Positions 43,316 through 54,400 of a DNA stretch of 64,000 nucleotides are shown here, piece by piece. Position 1 is the stretch's first letter; every line of letters begins with the position of its first letter. The stretch covers positions 7,098,093 through 7,162,092 of the forward strand of contig OX393562.1 in NCBI GenBank assembly GCA_947652115.1, given 5' to 3'. The stretch comes from Blastomussa wellsi (Eukaryota; Cnidaria; Anthozoa; Scleractinia; Plerogyridae). A model generated the notes under the pieces. That model was not told where the DNA came from. It did no database searches and worked only from the letters and a program-made list of their open reading frames with translations. The translations under genes and the position numbers were made by a program.

Positions 43316-43625
43316 CGTGGGGTAAGCAATGACTCTAAAACTGCTCAAAAAAAGTTAAAAGTTGGGTTGAGTAGTTGACATGATAAGACAAAAATTCCAT
43401 GCAGCATAACTTGACTGGGCTATTTGAAGGTTTCCATTGATACCAAGACGTTTGGTAGGTCTTCAGGTTTTGAAGTGATACTCGCGAGAAAGTGCCGTTT
43501 TAACTTATATTTTTATACTCAATATTATTGTACGTAAAAGCAGTGACCTGGTGAACAAAGATGAGTCCCGAACTCTGAGAAACTACCTTGTTCAACTATG
43601 TTGAAATATTAGAGGGGGTAAGTTA

Positions 43626-43657
<32 letters not shown>

Positions 43658-43721
43658 GTATAACAATATAATTTGGTTTTATCAACTGGGTTGATAATGT
43701 CAATTGGCCACCGTAAAGAGA

Positions 43722-43790
43722 TTCAAGAGCTGACGTTTCGAGCGTTAGCCCTTCGTCGGAGCGAATCAAGGAATTGTTCGTCGTGTGTTT
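43722..43790 (-). ncRNA. Hammerhead-like motif near a Penelope-like element
   Basis: The minus strand reads GATTCGCTCCGACGAAGGG, CTAACGCTCGAAACGTCAGC, TCTTGAATC. CCGACGA, a stem II-like hairpin, GAAAC and then CGTC match a hammerhead core (one base off CUGACGA), and GATTC/GAATC can close stem I. It lies just beyond the 3' end of the Penelope-like frame at 43857, where such ribozymes occur in this element class. Confidence 0.45.
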
Positions 43791-43856
43791 TTATATACAG
43801 AAAGATGGAGCTTCGCTATTGGCTGGTGCCTGGTAACGTGAAAACTTCGGAATAAA

Positions 43857-44760
43857 TTAGTTGAATGAAAAGCGTTCGTTGATACCGTGAGGATTAAGAG
43901 TGCCGATTTGAAAAATAAATTTTTGTTCTAGAGTTTTTCGGCTTTCCGTGTTTCCTTGGTGAAGGGAAAGGCCGCAGACTGCAATATGTTGCTTAGAATG
44001 AGTTGGGAGATTGAAGTGTCTCGCGACCGGTTTCGATGCATTTTTGTCGTCTTTCTCTACGTCACGAAGGTGTTCTCGGAATCGGTCGCCAAGTCGTCTC
44101 CCTGTTTCGCCGATGTATAATTTTTTGCAAAGAGTGCAAGTTATACAGCAGATGGCACTGGCTGAGGTACAGGTGAAATGATCAGTGATTTCGATAGATC
44201 GCTTGGGTCCCGATATTTTGTCAACGTTGTGAATGAAAGGGCATGTTTTGCATCGTGCGCGAGCGCATTTAAAAGTTCCGGGTTGATCACTAGTTTGGAA
44301 TGCACTTCTGACTAAAAAGTTACCTATGTTTTTGTCGCGTTTAAATGAAATTAATGGAGGTTGCGAAAAGATTCTACCAGTGTCGGGATCATTTTGAAGT
44401 AATTTAAAGTTTTTGAGAATGATGGATTTAACTGCGTGGTTGTGAGGGTGAAATGTGAGGGTGAATGGAATTCTATCGTTGTTTTCTCTTTGTGACGTTT
44501 GTAGTGCTTACAGTCGATCAATTTGCTGGGCGCGATGATGGCCCGCTTGAACAACAGAAGCAGGATAGCCGCGTTTGTCGAAGAAATTGCACATTTCCTC
44601 TGATTTTAAGGAAAAATCAAAGTCGTCACTACAAAGACGGCGAAGTCTAAGAAACTGAGAATAAGGAATGGAATTCTTGACATGTGATGGATGTGAAGAT
44701 GAATACAACAAATAGCTATGAGAATCTGTGGGTTTGTAGTGCACACTGGTGCAGGTCACA
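43857..44760 (-). pseudogene. Penelope-like element, C-terminal RT region and GIY-YIG nuclease
   Basis: On the minus strand the order is TSVHYKPTDSHSYLLYSSSH (RT end), HVKNSIPYSQFLRLRRLC, a frame change near 44530, then FKRDKN, a CARARCKTCPF-like zinc segment, ITCTLCKKLYIGETGRRLG (GIY-YIG with YIGET at about 44112-44126), and INERFSFN before TAA 43857-43859. It belongs to a different Penelope-like lineage from 3098-4392 (YIGETGRRLG against YIGETTRHLC). It is 5'-truncated at a GTACAGGTCACAGG tandem repeat. Confidence 0.75.
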
Positions 44761-44985
44761 GGTACAGGTCACAGGTCACAGGTACAGGTACAGGTCACAG
44801 GTCCCAGGTCACCAGTCAAAAGTCAGAGGTAGGAGAACAGGAAAACTCAACAATTACAGGATGCAATACAGAATGCAGAGGCCCTGGTGCTCGTTAAGGA
44901 GTTTGTGATTCTGTAATTGTCGAGTTTTTCTTTTTTCCTACCTCTGACTTGTGACCTGTGACCTGCATTTTGTACCTGCCGATTG
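44750..44985. repeat. Tandem/inverted CAGGTCACAGGTAC repeat element
   Basis: Units of CAGGTCACAGG and CAGGTACAGG repeat from 44752 to 44812, followed by AAAAGTCAGAGGTAGGA. Complementary TCCTACCTCTGACTTGTGAC with CTGTGACCTGC lies at 44934-44972, and AACTCAACAATTACAG pairs with CTGTAATTGTCGAGTTT between them. This is a hairpin element beginning exactly where the Penelope-like frame is cut off. Confidence 0.55.
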
Positions 44986-45659
44986 AAATATCTTTAATTT
45001 TAGCAACGCAAAGGAAAGGCGACTATTCCTACCATGGACACACGAAAAAAAAATCCTGCACATGTTACAGGGGCAGAAAAATATCATGCACACACATCTC
45101 TAGAAGAAAAAAATCCCTAGAGGATAAAAGAGTAAAACAAAGTTCGTGCTTATATAAAATCACCCAATCCCTCCCTTAAATGTCAAATGGTCCACCCTGC
45201 CCTTAATCGAGGTCGTTCGGCGACTCGCCCTTCACTCCTTGTTTCGAAAAATCCAAATTGTCCGCTCTGAAAGCGCTAGTAAAGACATTTAAATTTCATT
45301 TATCTTGTTTGGTGTGTTTATTGACGTTTTTTTTCGCTGAAGGAGAATAAAAGCATTCTTGAAGCCAGAATATCAGGGATTAGAGACTTATCAAATTCCA
45401 ATCGAATTTGAAAAAAAAACGTGCTTTTGTCACAGAAATGTGTGCTTGTACAATTTAGCGCACGATAAAGGTTTTTCTTAATAATGACAAAAACAATGTT
45501 CTTTTTTCCTTAAAACTTAATTTGGGGCCATTCGCTTTTTGAAGACAATTTCACAAATGCTGCTTGTGGTTCGCCGACGCACGTTTCCCTTTCGTAAACA
45601 AACGATGCCATTTTAGCGACACTTGGAATATTTTGGCTAGCATCGAATTTTTTCCCACA

Positions 45660-45735
45660 GAAAAGAAAGACAAATTGTACGTCAATGACCAGATTCGAAC
45701 CCTGAACCTCTGACATGCCTACATTCTTATCTCAC
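45660..45735 (-). repeat. tRNA-like sequence, probably a SINE head
   Basis: The minus strand contains AGTGTAGTGGTGAGATAAGA (A-box-like) and GGTTCAGGGTTCGAATCTGG (B-box-like) about 30 bases apart, but the T stem and the other stems pair poorly. From 44986 to 46799 I see no gene. An inverted repeat around GGGCTCTGGGGACATA lies at 46128-46332 and a poly-G run at 46640-46656. Confidence 0.35.
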
Positions 45736-46799
45736 CACTACACTACCACTACAGTACCAGTACCAGTACCCTACACTACCGCCAATTCCTCGCAAAATTT
45801 AATTATAAAAAATGACTTTCTTAATCTGTTTTCATATACAAACTCTTCTGATGAAATTTTCATCAACTCTCAAATAGAGAGGTTTGTTCATTTCTAAATG
45901 TACCGGTCTGGCCGGCCAGTTCTGACTAATGGTAAGGACCCTTAATCTCTTTCGCAGCCGATGCGAAGGAGACTACTTCTAAATTTGACTCGCCTCAGTC
46001 GTCTCCTGACTCGCAGGAGGCAGAAAGGAACACATAGCAGATATACGACCATTCTCGTCCCCATAGCCTTTCCCATAGCCGTCCCCTTTTCGTTTCTCTT
46101 TGCCGGCTGGGCCTTGGCACGAAAAACGAAGGGCTCTGGGGACATACGATTAATAAAAAAAAAAAGAAATTGATTTTTTTATTGGCTGTTTCGGCTGTTT
46201 GAGAACAAAGAAATCTTAAACGGAAGTCAAAATGTTCGCCCGGTCCCCATATTGCAGCACTCAACAATACTATATACACGAGGTCCGAAAGTTTTAGTCC
46301 GAAAGTTTTATGTCCCCAGAGCCCCTCGTTTCTCGGGCTATGGGAAGAGACTGACATACGACCAAATCAAAGATTTGGAAACATTTGGGAAAATAACGCC
46401 ATGGATTTCTAGTTCATGTTACATTATAAGAGTTCCGAGCGATTCCGAAGACTTCTCGGTTCCAGACTACACACCTGCTGACTGCGGATAACTCTATTCA
46501 GTTCCAGCAGATCGCGTATAAAAAATTAATGTAGCAACAAAACAAAAGGTACGAAGCGGGGAAATAATTATAAGTCTTTTTTCCATCCTCCAATTTGATG
46601 TGAGGACTCCCTGTGTCTGATGTTAAAATCCGGTCAGATGGGGGGGGGGGGGGGAATGAATCCCCCCATATTTCATGTATACCACAGTGAAATGTCCAAT
46701 GACAAACTCCCAACAGCTTCCTGTACTCCCAGATTGGAAAAAAATGCGATGTAACGCAAATGTTTGCGTGACCGGAATGAACAACAAAACGAACACGAG

Positions 46800-47990
46800 A
46801 TGTCGAACCATTCAGGCATCTCTGCTGAATCTCTTTATTTGGGTATAGCAATGTGGATGGAAATGTTCCCGGAACATACTTCAGAACAATGTGCTTCAGT
46901 GGACAACAGGATAACAACAGCAGACGACGAGCTCTACAGGAAAGTTGGTTGCGTTCTTGTCCAAGAAAACGGCCGCCTTCTCGCAGTTGACCGCAGTCAC
47001 GACGGTGTGCATGCATTGGCTCGCTTGCTTGTGAAACATCACCACAGAGTCAAGCATACTAAGGCTTTTTTGTCCCGGAAGCCATGTACGTACTGCGTTA
47101 AGCTTTTGGTACAGGCTGGCGTGGCTACAGTATCATATCCGCCAGTGGAGCCAGAATATCCCTATACAAGGAAGGAAGAAGAGCGAGTTCAGGTCTTGTT
47201 TGATGCTGGTAGAATTACTCCAAATGTGTTCTTCCCACAGCTAAAGATGGATTTAGTGACGTCAAAGGAAGAGCTGGTAGCGAAAGGGGTATCATCGGAT
47301 GATATTCGAGAGTTCGGTGAAAGGATTTCTAGAAGATTTTGGAACGAGGAGTGCGTGAAGAGTATGACTGGCCGCTCCACCGAAGAAATATTCAACGATT
47401 TTCAAAACCTCGTACAATGGTTTACACAAATTTATCTGACTTTAGAACATTTGAAGTTCAAGTTGTCTGCTCGCAGTGAGGAAGCCGGTGTCAGCTCCCA
47501 AACGAAAGCTACTGGGACTTTTGATCCCGAACACAATCTCAATGAAGAACAGATCGCTAAACATATGCTTGGGTTAGCGACGATGACAATACAACGGACT
47601 GTTGAACCTAAAACTGGTGTGGGTTGCGTTATGATGAAGAACAACGATGTAATGGCAGTTGGGTGGAATGACTTTCCTTCTAAAGTAATCGAAGAAGAGT
47701 TTCATAATTCATCCGATCAAGAAAGGGACAAAAGATATCCTTTCTTCATTCACGCGGAACAAAATGCACTTCTTACCCGTAACACAACAGATGTCACGGG
47801 GGGTGTAATTTTTGTCACTAAAACTCCATGTCACGAATGCACCCCTCTGATGAAGGTTGCTGGGATAGAAACCGTAGTGTTGGCCACACCGCTCAGAGCA
47901 ATAAAAGAAAAGTATCGTCTTAATTATGAAGTTTTTCGAGACGAAGTCAAGAAAGGTTGTTTTCTATGCTATGAAATGGTCACAACTTAG
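46800..47990 (+). CDS. CDADC1: CDADC1-like cytidine/dCMP double deaminase, intronless
   Basis: A single uninterrupted frame of 396 residues from ATG 46800 (the frame opens after a TAA, with no earlier ATG) to TAG 47990. There are two deaminase modules. The N-terminal one has AMWMEMFP, VGCVLVQENGRLLAVDRS and LSRKPCTYCVKLLVQAG but lacks the HAE glutamate (VHALARLL), so it is probably non-catalytic. The C-terminal one has KTGVGCVM, the catalytic HAEQNALL and KTPCHECTPLMKVAG. The order and wording match CDADC1, a zinc-dependent nucleotide deaminase. It is shorter than the human protein (about 514). Lack of introns suggests a retrocopy or an ancestrally single-exon gene. AATAAA at about 48163. Convergent with CEP83. 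Confidence 0.85.
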   Translation: MSNHSGISAESLYLGIAMWMEMFPEHTSEQCASVDNRITTADDELYRKVGCVLVQENGRLLAVDRSHDGVHALARLLVKHHHRVKHTKAFLSRKPCTYCVKLLVQAGVATVSYPPVEPEYPYTRKEEERVQVLFDAGRITPNVFFPQLKMDLVTSKEELVAKGVSSDDIREFGERISRRFWNEECVKSMTGRSTEEIFNDFQNLVQWFTQIYLTLEHLKFKLSARSEEAGVSSQTKATGTFDPEHNLNEEQIAKHMLGLATMTIQRTVEPKTGVGCVMMKNNDVMAVGWNDFPSKVIEEEFHNSSDQERDKRYPFFIHAEQNALLTRNTTDVTGGVIFVTKTPCHECTPLMKVAGIETVVLATPLRAIKEKYRLNYEVFRDEVKKGCFLCYEMVTT

Positions 47991-48448
47991 GCTTGCAACA
48001 TCGACGGTGCACAGTCAATTCAGAGTTGCAAGAACACCAGAATTTCTCGAAGTCTATAACACAGCCTGCGATCAAGCGTCTATAAACTAAAGGATTCCAC
48101 AACCCGTTCAATAATACACGCCAACAAATGCGAGGAATACTAAATAACGTGTGGGTGTAAAATAAACACGTAGACAATGGTATGGCTTTTTATAACCAAA
48201 ATACAAATTTAATATAGCACAAATCAACTGAATAAAATTTAAACACTCTATGACATTTCTTATCGTACACACGTTGGTAAAAGGTTATACATTCTTGAAA
48301 GAATTGAAGCACTGAATTTATTAACAACACATTGTACTCTTTCATTATAAAATTTTCCTTTGGAAAGCAAAGAATAAATAAGATATTTTATTAATGCGTC
48401 AGGTCTTTTTGAAGTCCTCAATGTGTTGATTATATCTGTAGCGTGATG

Positions 48449-51400
48449 CTAGCTAATACTCAGGTCCTCTGTAGGTCTCTCTGAGTTCGTCAATAAGTGG
48501 CTGATATGTTTCTGGTTCTCCTCGATCTCTTCAAGCCGTTCCCGCACTGTTATTATATCACGTTGTTGACGATCCTGAAAGAAATGTAAAATGGAGAATG
48601 TCGGTTTCCGTAATTCACATATCCACAGGTCACGTGCACGCGTAATGAAGCCCGGTTGGTAGAGAGTCGAATTGGTACCGCAGGTGTCTTGCAAAACTAA
48701 GGCCTCAATTATATGGTTTCGGGTACCCGAGACAACCCTCTGTCCCGAGACAACTTTACCGAGCGTTTATGACAAAAAATTGTCCCTGTAAGCTGAGTTG
48801 AAGTTGGCCCTGTTTGATTATTCATAAAGTATTTCAATATTCAACTCACCAGTTATCCTTCCAGTTAATTTCTATTTCTTTAGTGTAATCCGGACAGTAC
48901 GTCACACTCGGCACGTTAAGAGTTGTCCCGGGTAGGCGAGCAAAAGTGTTTTCACGAGAAAAAGTTGTCCCGCCTGCCAGGGTTAACCCTACCTGCCGAG
49001 ACGAGACAACTCGCCTACCCGAGTTGTCTCGCCCCCCGAGACAACTCGGGTAGGATCATATAATCGGTTGGCGAAATTTTTCAACATTTTACTGAAAAGT
49101 TAGCTCGCCCAGGGTAACTCGGGAGTAGGTTGTCTCGGGTACCCGAGACCATATAAATGGGGCCTAAGACACCTTCAAATCGTTCACATCTTAGACGATT
49201 GTCGTTGTCGGTGAATCGTTACAGACCCATTCGGCCGACTGCTTGACGAACCCTTCAATCACGCGCCGTTGGATGTTTATTCATCAGAAGTTATTAAATC
49301 GTTCATTTTACGAACGTCACGAATACTTTGCGCTCTGTTTAGTGTGTGGAAATATATATTTTTTTGTTGCAGCGATTTGTTTTGACATGCAGGTCATTCA
49401 CGCAATTCGTCGACCTTCCGAACTGTTATCATTTGTGACTGTTTTCTAGTTGCTGCGGATAAGTAATCGATTCTTCTAGCAAAATAGCAGTCAACTGTAA
49501 GTTGGTTCCTGTAATTTTCTGAATACTTTTCTCGCTTTGGATTATTGAACATCATACTGCCATTATCCCGCTAGGAAATCACGTAATCTTATCGTAAGAG
49601 AAAAGTAGTAATTATGTATTTTTTGGAGAAAATGTGTAATTAAACACTAATTGCGCGGCTTTAGGCTCTTGTATTCTTCTTGTCATTTAATGATTTTGAA
49701 AGGGCAGGCCTGGAGAGGGGTATTTTTACGGGCACACTCAGGGTTACAGGCAAGAAGCTAACAAGGAATTTCATATTTCCAAAGTCAAATTCCCAATGGA
49801 ACATTGGGAACTTGTTCCACTGAGAATTTAAAGTTTTCTATTAATTTGTCGGTTCAGGAAGCTGACCTTGTCGGGGCTTTTGACCCTCTCTTATCTGAAA
49901 CACTGTGCAACAGTTCAAAAGAAGATGGAGGATAAGCGATTGTTTACAACTTGACTTGAGAAAACATCAATGAAACAAATGAACAGAAGTACATAATAAA
50001 GAAAGTTAATTAATACCAGAACCACTGGGCATCAGGGCATGTAGGGTTTACCTGATCTAAAGAGACGTTAAATGGTACAGGCGAACTAGAAGCCGGAATA
50101 AACGCCAACCCGACACCATGGCTGCTGTCTAAAACATTCTTGAAACGATGCTGTCTTTTCTTGAACTGTGTGAAAAGCAAACACCGACGTGTTTAATCAT
50201 GATACATGCCAGCCGGTCTGTTACTAGGGAGACATGGGGATTCCCATATAAAAGTGACCGGGCTCATCGTCAGCTAATTTTAAAACAAGCCCCTAACCAC
50301 AACACCAGAAAGGTCGTATTTTAGGTTTGATTCTCTAAGGAGACTCGGAATTTCACTTTCGTGAGTAACCCGAGCTACATACACACATAAACTTCAATAT
50401 TTGGTTGTGCTGACTAGCATATCCCGAAGTTAATGAATTTTGTATTTCAACACTTCACAGCCTTAAAGGGACAGTTGCACAGTTCAGCGCATATGCAAGC
50501 TATGACGTGGCCCACTTCGCTCTATTGTCTATGAACCAATTAGATTCAACTTGTAAACTCGCGCCTGTGTCCAGAATAAATCCTTCAGGCCAACAATAAA
50601 TTTGATGTTCAACACTAACTTTGACATTTGCTGTGAAAATCCATTTTCAGGAAAATCCATCTTTCAGGATGTACATGTGGTTGCTGATTAAGTGAGCAAG
50701 GCACTTGAAGTATGGGAGTTGTTACAAACAAAAGAAATTCAAATATGATATAACACCTCTTTATTGAAACGTTTTCGCAAATGGCAGCAAAATGTTCACA
50801 GGCAATTTCCCCGCAAAAGTGATTTGCACACTTGTGATTGTTTCTTTAACAAAGAAATACTAATAAGCTAACACTATAACCAGTACCATTTCTGTATCAT
50901 GAATCCGTTTGCAACCTTATGTTGATATAAAAGAAGATACTGCTCCAAGAAATATTTTGAATCTGTTTCCTAGAATTTCTAGTGTCCATTCCTAATACGC
51001 GGCACTATACTTCTGATCATGGTTATACAAAGGCCGGGGGAATCTTGCATTAATGCCAAACCAAATGCTTTTTTGCGTGTTGGGGTCAAAATTTGGAATG
51101 GGATACCCGCCAATCTAAAAAAAAGTGCAAAAAAATCTTTTAATAAATCCCTAAAAGGAAAGTTATTTGATATACTTGAAACTGTAGACTGAGACTCCTA
51201 TATTGAAGTGGAAACGATAATCAGCCAAATGAAAGTTACTGATCCTCTATGCCCTCCTCTTTTGCTAATATAATCCGATTCTCCTTTTTCCTCTTCTGTC
51301 TTCATCTTTATTCAATTGTAATATTAATAATTATATGTCATTTACTTTAATTTTGTTGTATAGCTTAAATCTGCGTTATTATGTAAAGCTTAGTTTTCCG

Positions 51401-54400
51401 TTTTTCCAGCATGTTTGTAATTTACTGTGATTTGTCTTTTCCATTATGTTTCTCGTGCTCATCAATAGCTTTACGGCTATTTGCGGGACAAGCCCCTTAT
51501 ACCTTTCTTTAAATTTGTAAATAAATTGTTGTTGTTTGTTGTTATTACTTGCACATGTGCAAAACCGTGAAGAAAAATGGCTTACCTTCTCAAGTTGCCT
51601 CTTCATCTTTTCATTCTCAAGCTCAAAATGTTTCCTGCAAGCAACAAAAGATGTTTGGTAAAATCAATCTTTATGTAACACGCAGCAATAATCAACACAT
51701 TTTAATGTATTGTAAGTAATATTGTTAACGCGTAACGTAAGTAGTGTATTGTTTTAATATGTCACGTAATCAAAGTAAAATGTCACGTAATTAAAGTATC
51801 ATCAATAGTGTGTCTTCTAAGTGAAAACAATCTATCGAATTGTAATATATTGAATTTTCCTTTGTGCAAGTAATAGTGTAAGTAATATCAGTAATGTAAT
51901 ACCTGTAAGCAGTATTTGTGTGTAATGTATTGTTTAATATTGAAGCAAAATAAAAAAAAACAAAAGATGTTCCATTTAATCCACGCTCAAAGCTACACAA
52001 TCAAAGCACTTTTATTAGTGGTGTATACCACTGATGGAATGAAGTTAGTGACTTTTGAAGTATGATAGTACGGGCAACTATGGCCAGCTGATAAATATCA
52101 CAATACAACATGTTTGAGATTGCTCATTACCCAGTTACACAAATAAACAAGGGAAAACAGAAAATTGTCAGCTACTTTGAATACGCAACACAGGTTACAT
52201 AACGTACTGGCAACTGAGCTGCAATCCTTGATTATTTTTTTCTTGCCACTTTCCGTAGAAGGAAAGTATACTATCAATATTTTCATAAAAATTACGTCTT
52301 TTGTACAAGCGTACAAGCACTTACTTCACAGAATCTCTTTCTAGTTTCAGTTGCTCTTCTTTTGCTTCTAAAACTTGCACCTTGTCCTGAAGTTGACTTA
52401 TATCTTGTTTGTGTTTCTTGGATTTCTGTGAAGAAACATCTTGTGATCAGAAAACAGACCATTTACCATTTCTACATCTCCCATAATACACCTTGTTTAT
52501 CCCCACAATTTTGCATAACCTTTGTGTCCTATTTCTTCTGGGCATTACAGTCGTCCCACGAGAAACTGAACACAAAACTGCGCAATCTCCGCCTGCAATG
52601 TTTATCAACGATGGAATGTAAACAAGTCAACGATATTCGACGATATTCCAGACCTACGTTTCAGTCCAACGAGAACTCCCAAACGAAACGACCCGTAATG
52701 GCGGACTCAAAAACTTCATGTACGCTGTTACAAAAGTGTAACGAATCAACGAATTCAAAACGTAAGCAAATCCCGAGACTGCGCAGTACGGACTGGAAAT
52801 GGCCTTTAAGTTATGCAAAATTTTCGGGAGAAAACTAGGTGTAATTTGGGAGATAGTGGATTACCCTGCAGCGATATTAGGAATTACTCAGGAATGTATG
52901 TTAAACATGCAAGAAGTTTTATCCCAATTGCTTAAATTGGAAATTCACGGCGATGATCACTTTTCACTCTCATTCAAGAGAATGTCTACTTAGAATAAAA
53001 TAACCAGGGTGCACGAAGTGTCTCAGACAAAACATAGAGCATCGACTGATTTGTTGTAGACATTACCCAAATATGTAGAAATCACTCCCTGTTCTTGTGA
53101 AATGACGTGTGTTTTTACCAAGTGTGACGCCATGGCAAAGTGCGAAAATAGTTTGACTGCAGATTGTAAAAGCTGAACCATGCCAGATAGACCTTTTGCA
53201 TAAATCTTACTAGAACCTAAATTTGAATAACAGTACTTTGTAAATCCTTATTTTTCACATAAATACAAGGCTTAGAATGTACGCGTATTGTTATTCAAGT
53301 ATAGGCGCCATTTCTGCAAAGGGTCTATAGCCTGATTATCAACAAGACGTTTTCTGCTTTCACACCTTTTTATACTCTTTATCGCGTTTTCGTAAATTTT
53401 CTTCATTTCCTTTTAGCTTTTTCTCCAAGTCAGATATTTGTTTTTCAAATCCATTCTTTTCCTCCCTCCACTGTTGTCTGCAAATCAAAAAAGGAAACAA
53501 CAAATATAAAAGTGTTTTATTATATGGCCGTGTCTCACGTGGACTGGAAACTAGCGAATTCACGAATTTGATTGGCTGAAATCGATATTGACCGCGGTCT
53601 AGATTTTCCCATAGAGACCGGTTGAATGTTGGGGTCAGAAAGTTACAAACAAAACAGGAACACATTGTCTCCTTTTTGTCTAAAAATACTAAGTGGAAAA
53701 TTAAAAAAAAGCTTGACAAGAATAAAAAGTAATGATACGACCAAAGTTTTGCAAATTTAAGTTCAGTTCATCGCCGTTCGAAAACAAAATGTCAGCGAGA
53801 ACGAAGCAGTGTCGATAAGCAAATTTAAGTTTCCGTTTGGCCATATAATAAACATCTTGTTAACCGAGCTTAGTCGGTCTGTATGGGAGAATCTTGACCT
53901 CGGTCGTGAGTACAGGCCTCACTGCGTTCGGTCTGTACTCACGACCTCGGTCAAGATTCTCCCATACAGACCTCCCGCTCGGTTAATAAGAGCTAAACAA
54001 TGATGACATTTGCAACTCGCCGATTTAAGCTATATTATAACCTAAACAAGTGTTGGTATGAGAAGAAAAATGCCGCTTGCATTCTTATTTATTACCTATT
54101 CTGTTCCAGGCTGTTAAGACTTTCTTCTTGCTGTCTCTGCAGATCTGATCTCGCAACACCTTTAACGAAAAAAACATCCAAACTGCAATAGATGATATCC
54201 ACCAACCTTACTAACAGATATGTTAGAGCGGTTTTCATTTGAATGTCGAACGTAATTTGCGTTTGCTTTGGTTTTGCATTACTCTGCTCAGCGATTGGTT
54301 GAAAAACTCGCGGCACTTTCTCAACCAATCACAAGTCAAACCAAAACCAATGGTGACTCCCGCGCTTTGTGGCGGCTACATGAATTTTCTTCGAGTTTTG

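Noticed and set aside
47189..47644. Minus-strand frames within the CDADC1 gene
   Set aside because: They are shadows of a clearly coding plus frame.
52362..52838. 158-codon plus frame over a CEP83 exon
   Set aside because: It overlaps the 52325-52425 exon, which is supported by splice sites and phase on the minus strand. No domain is recognisable in it.
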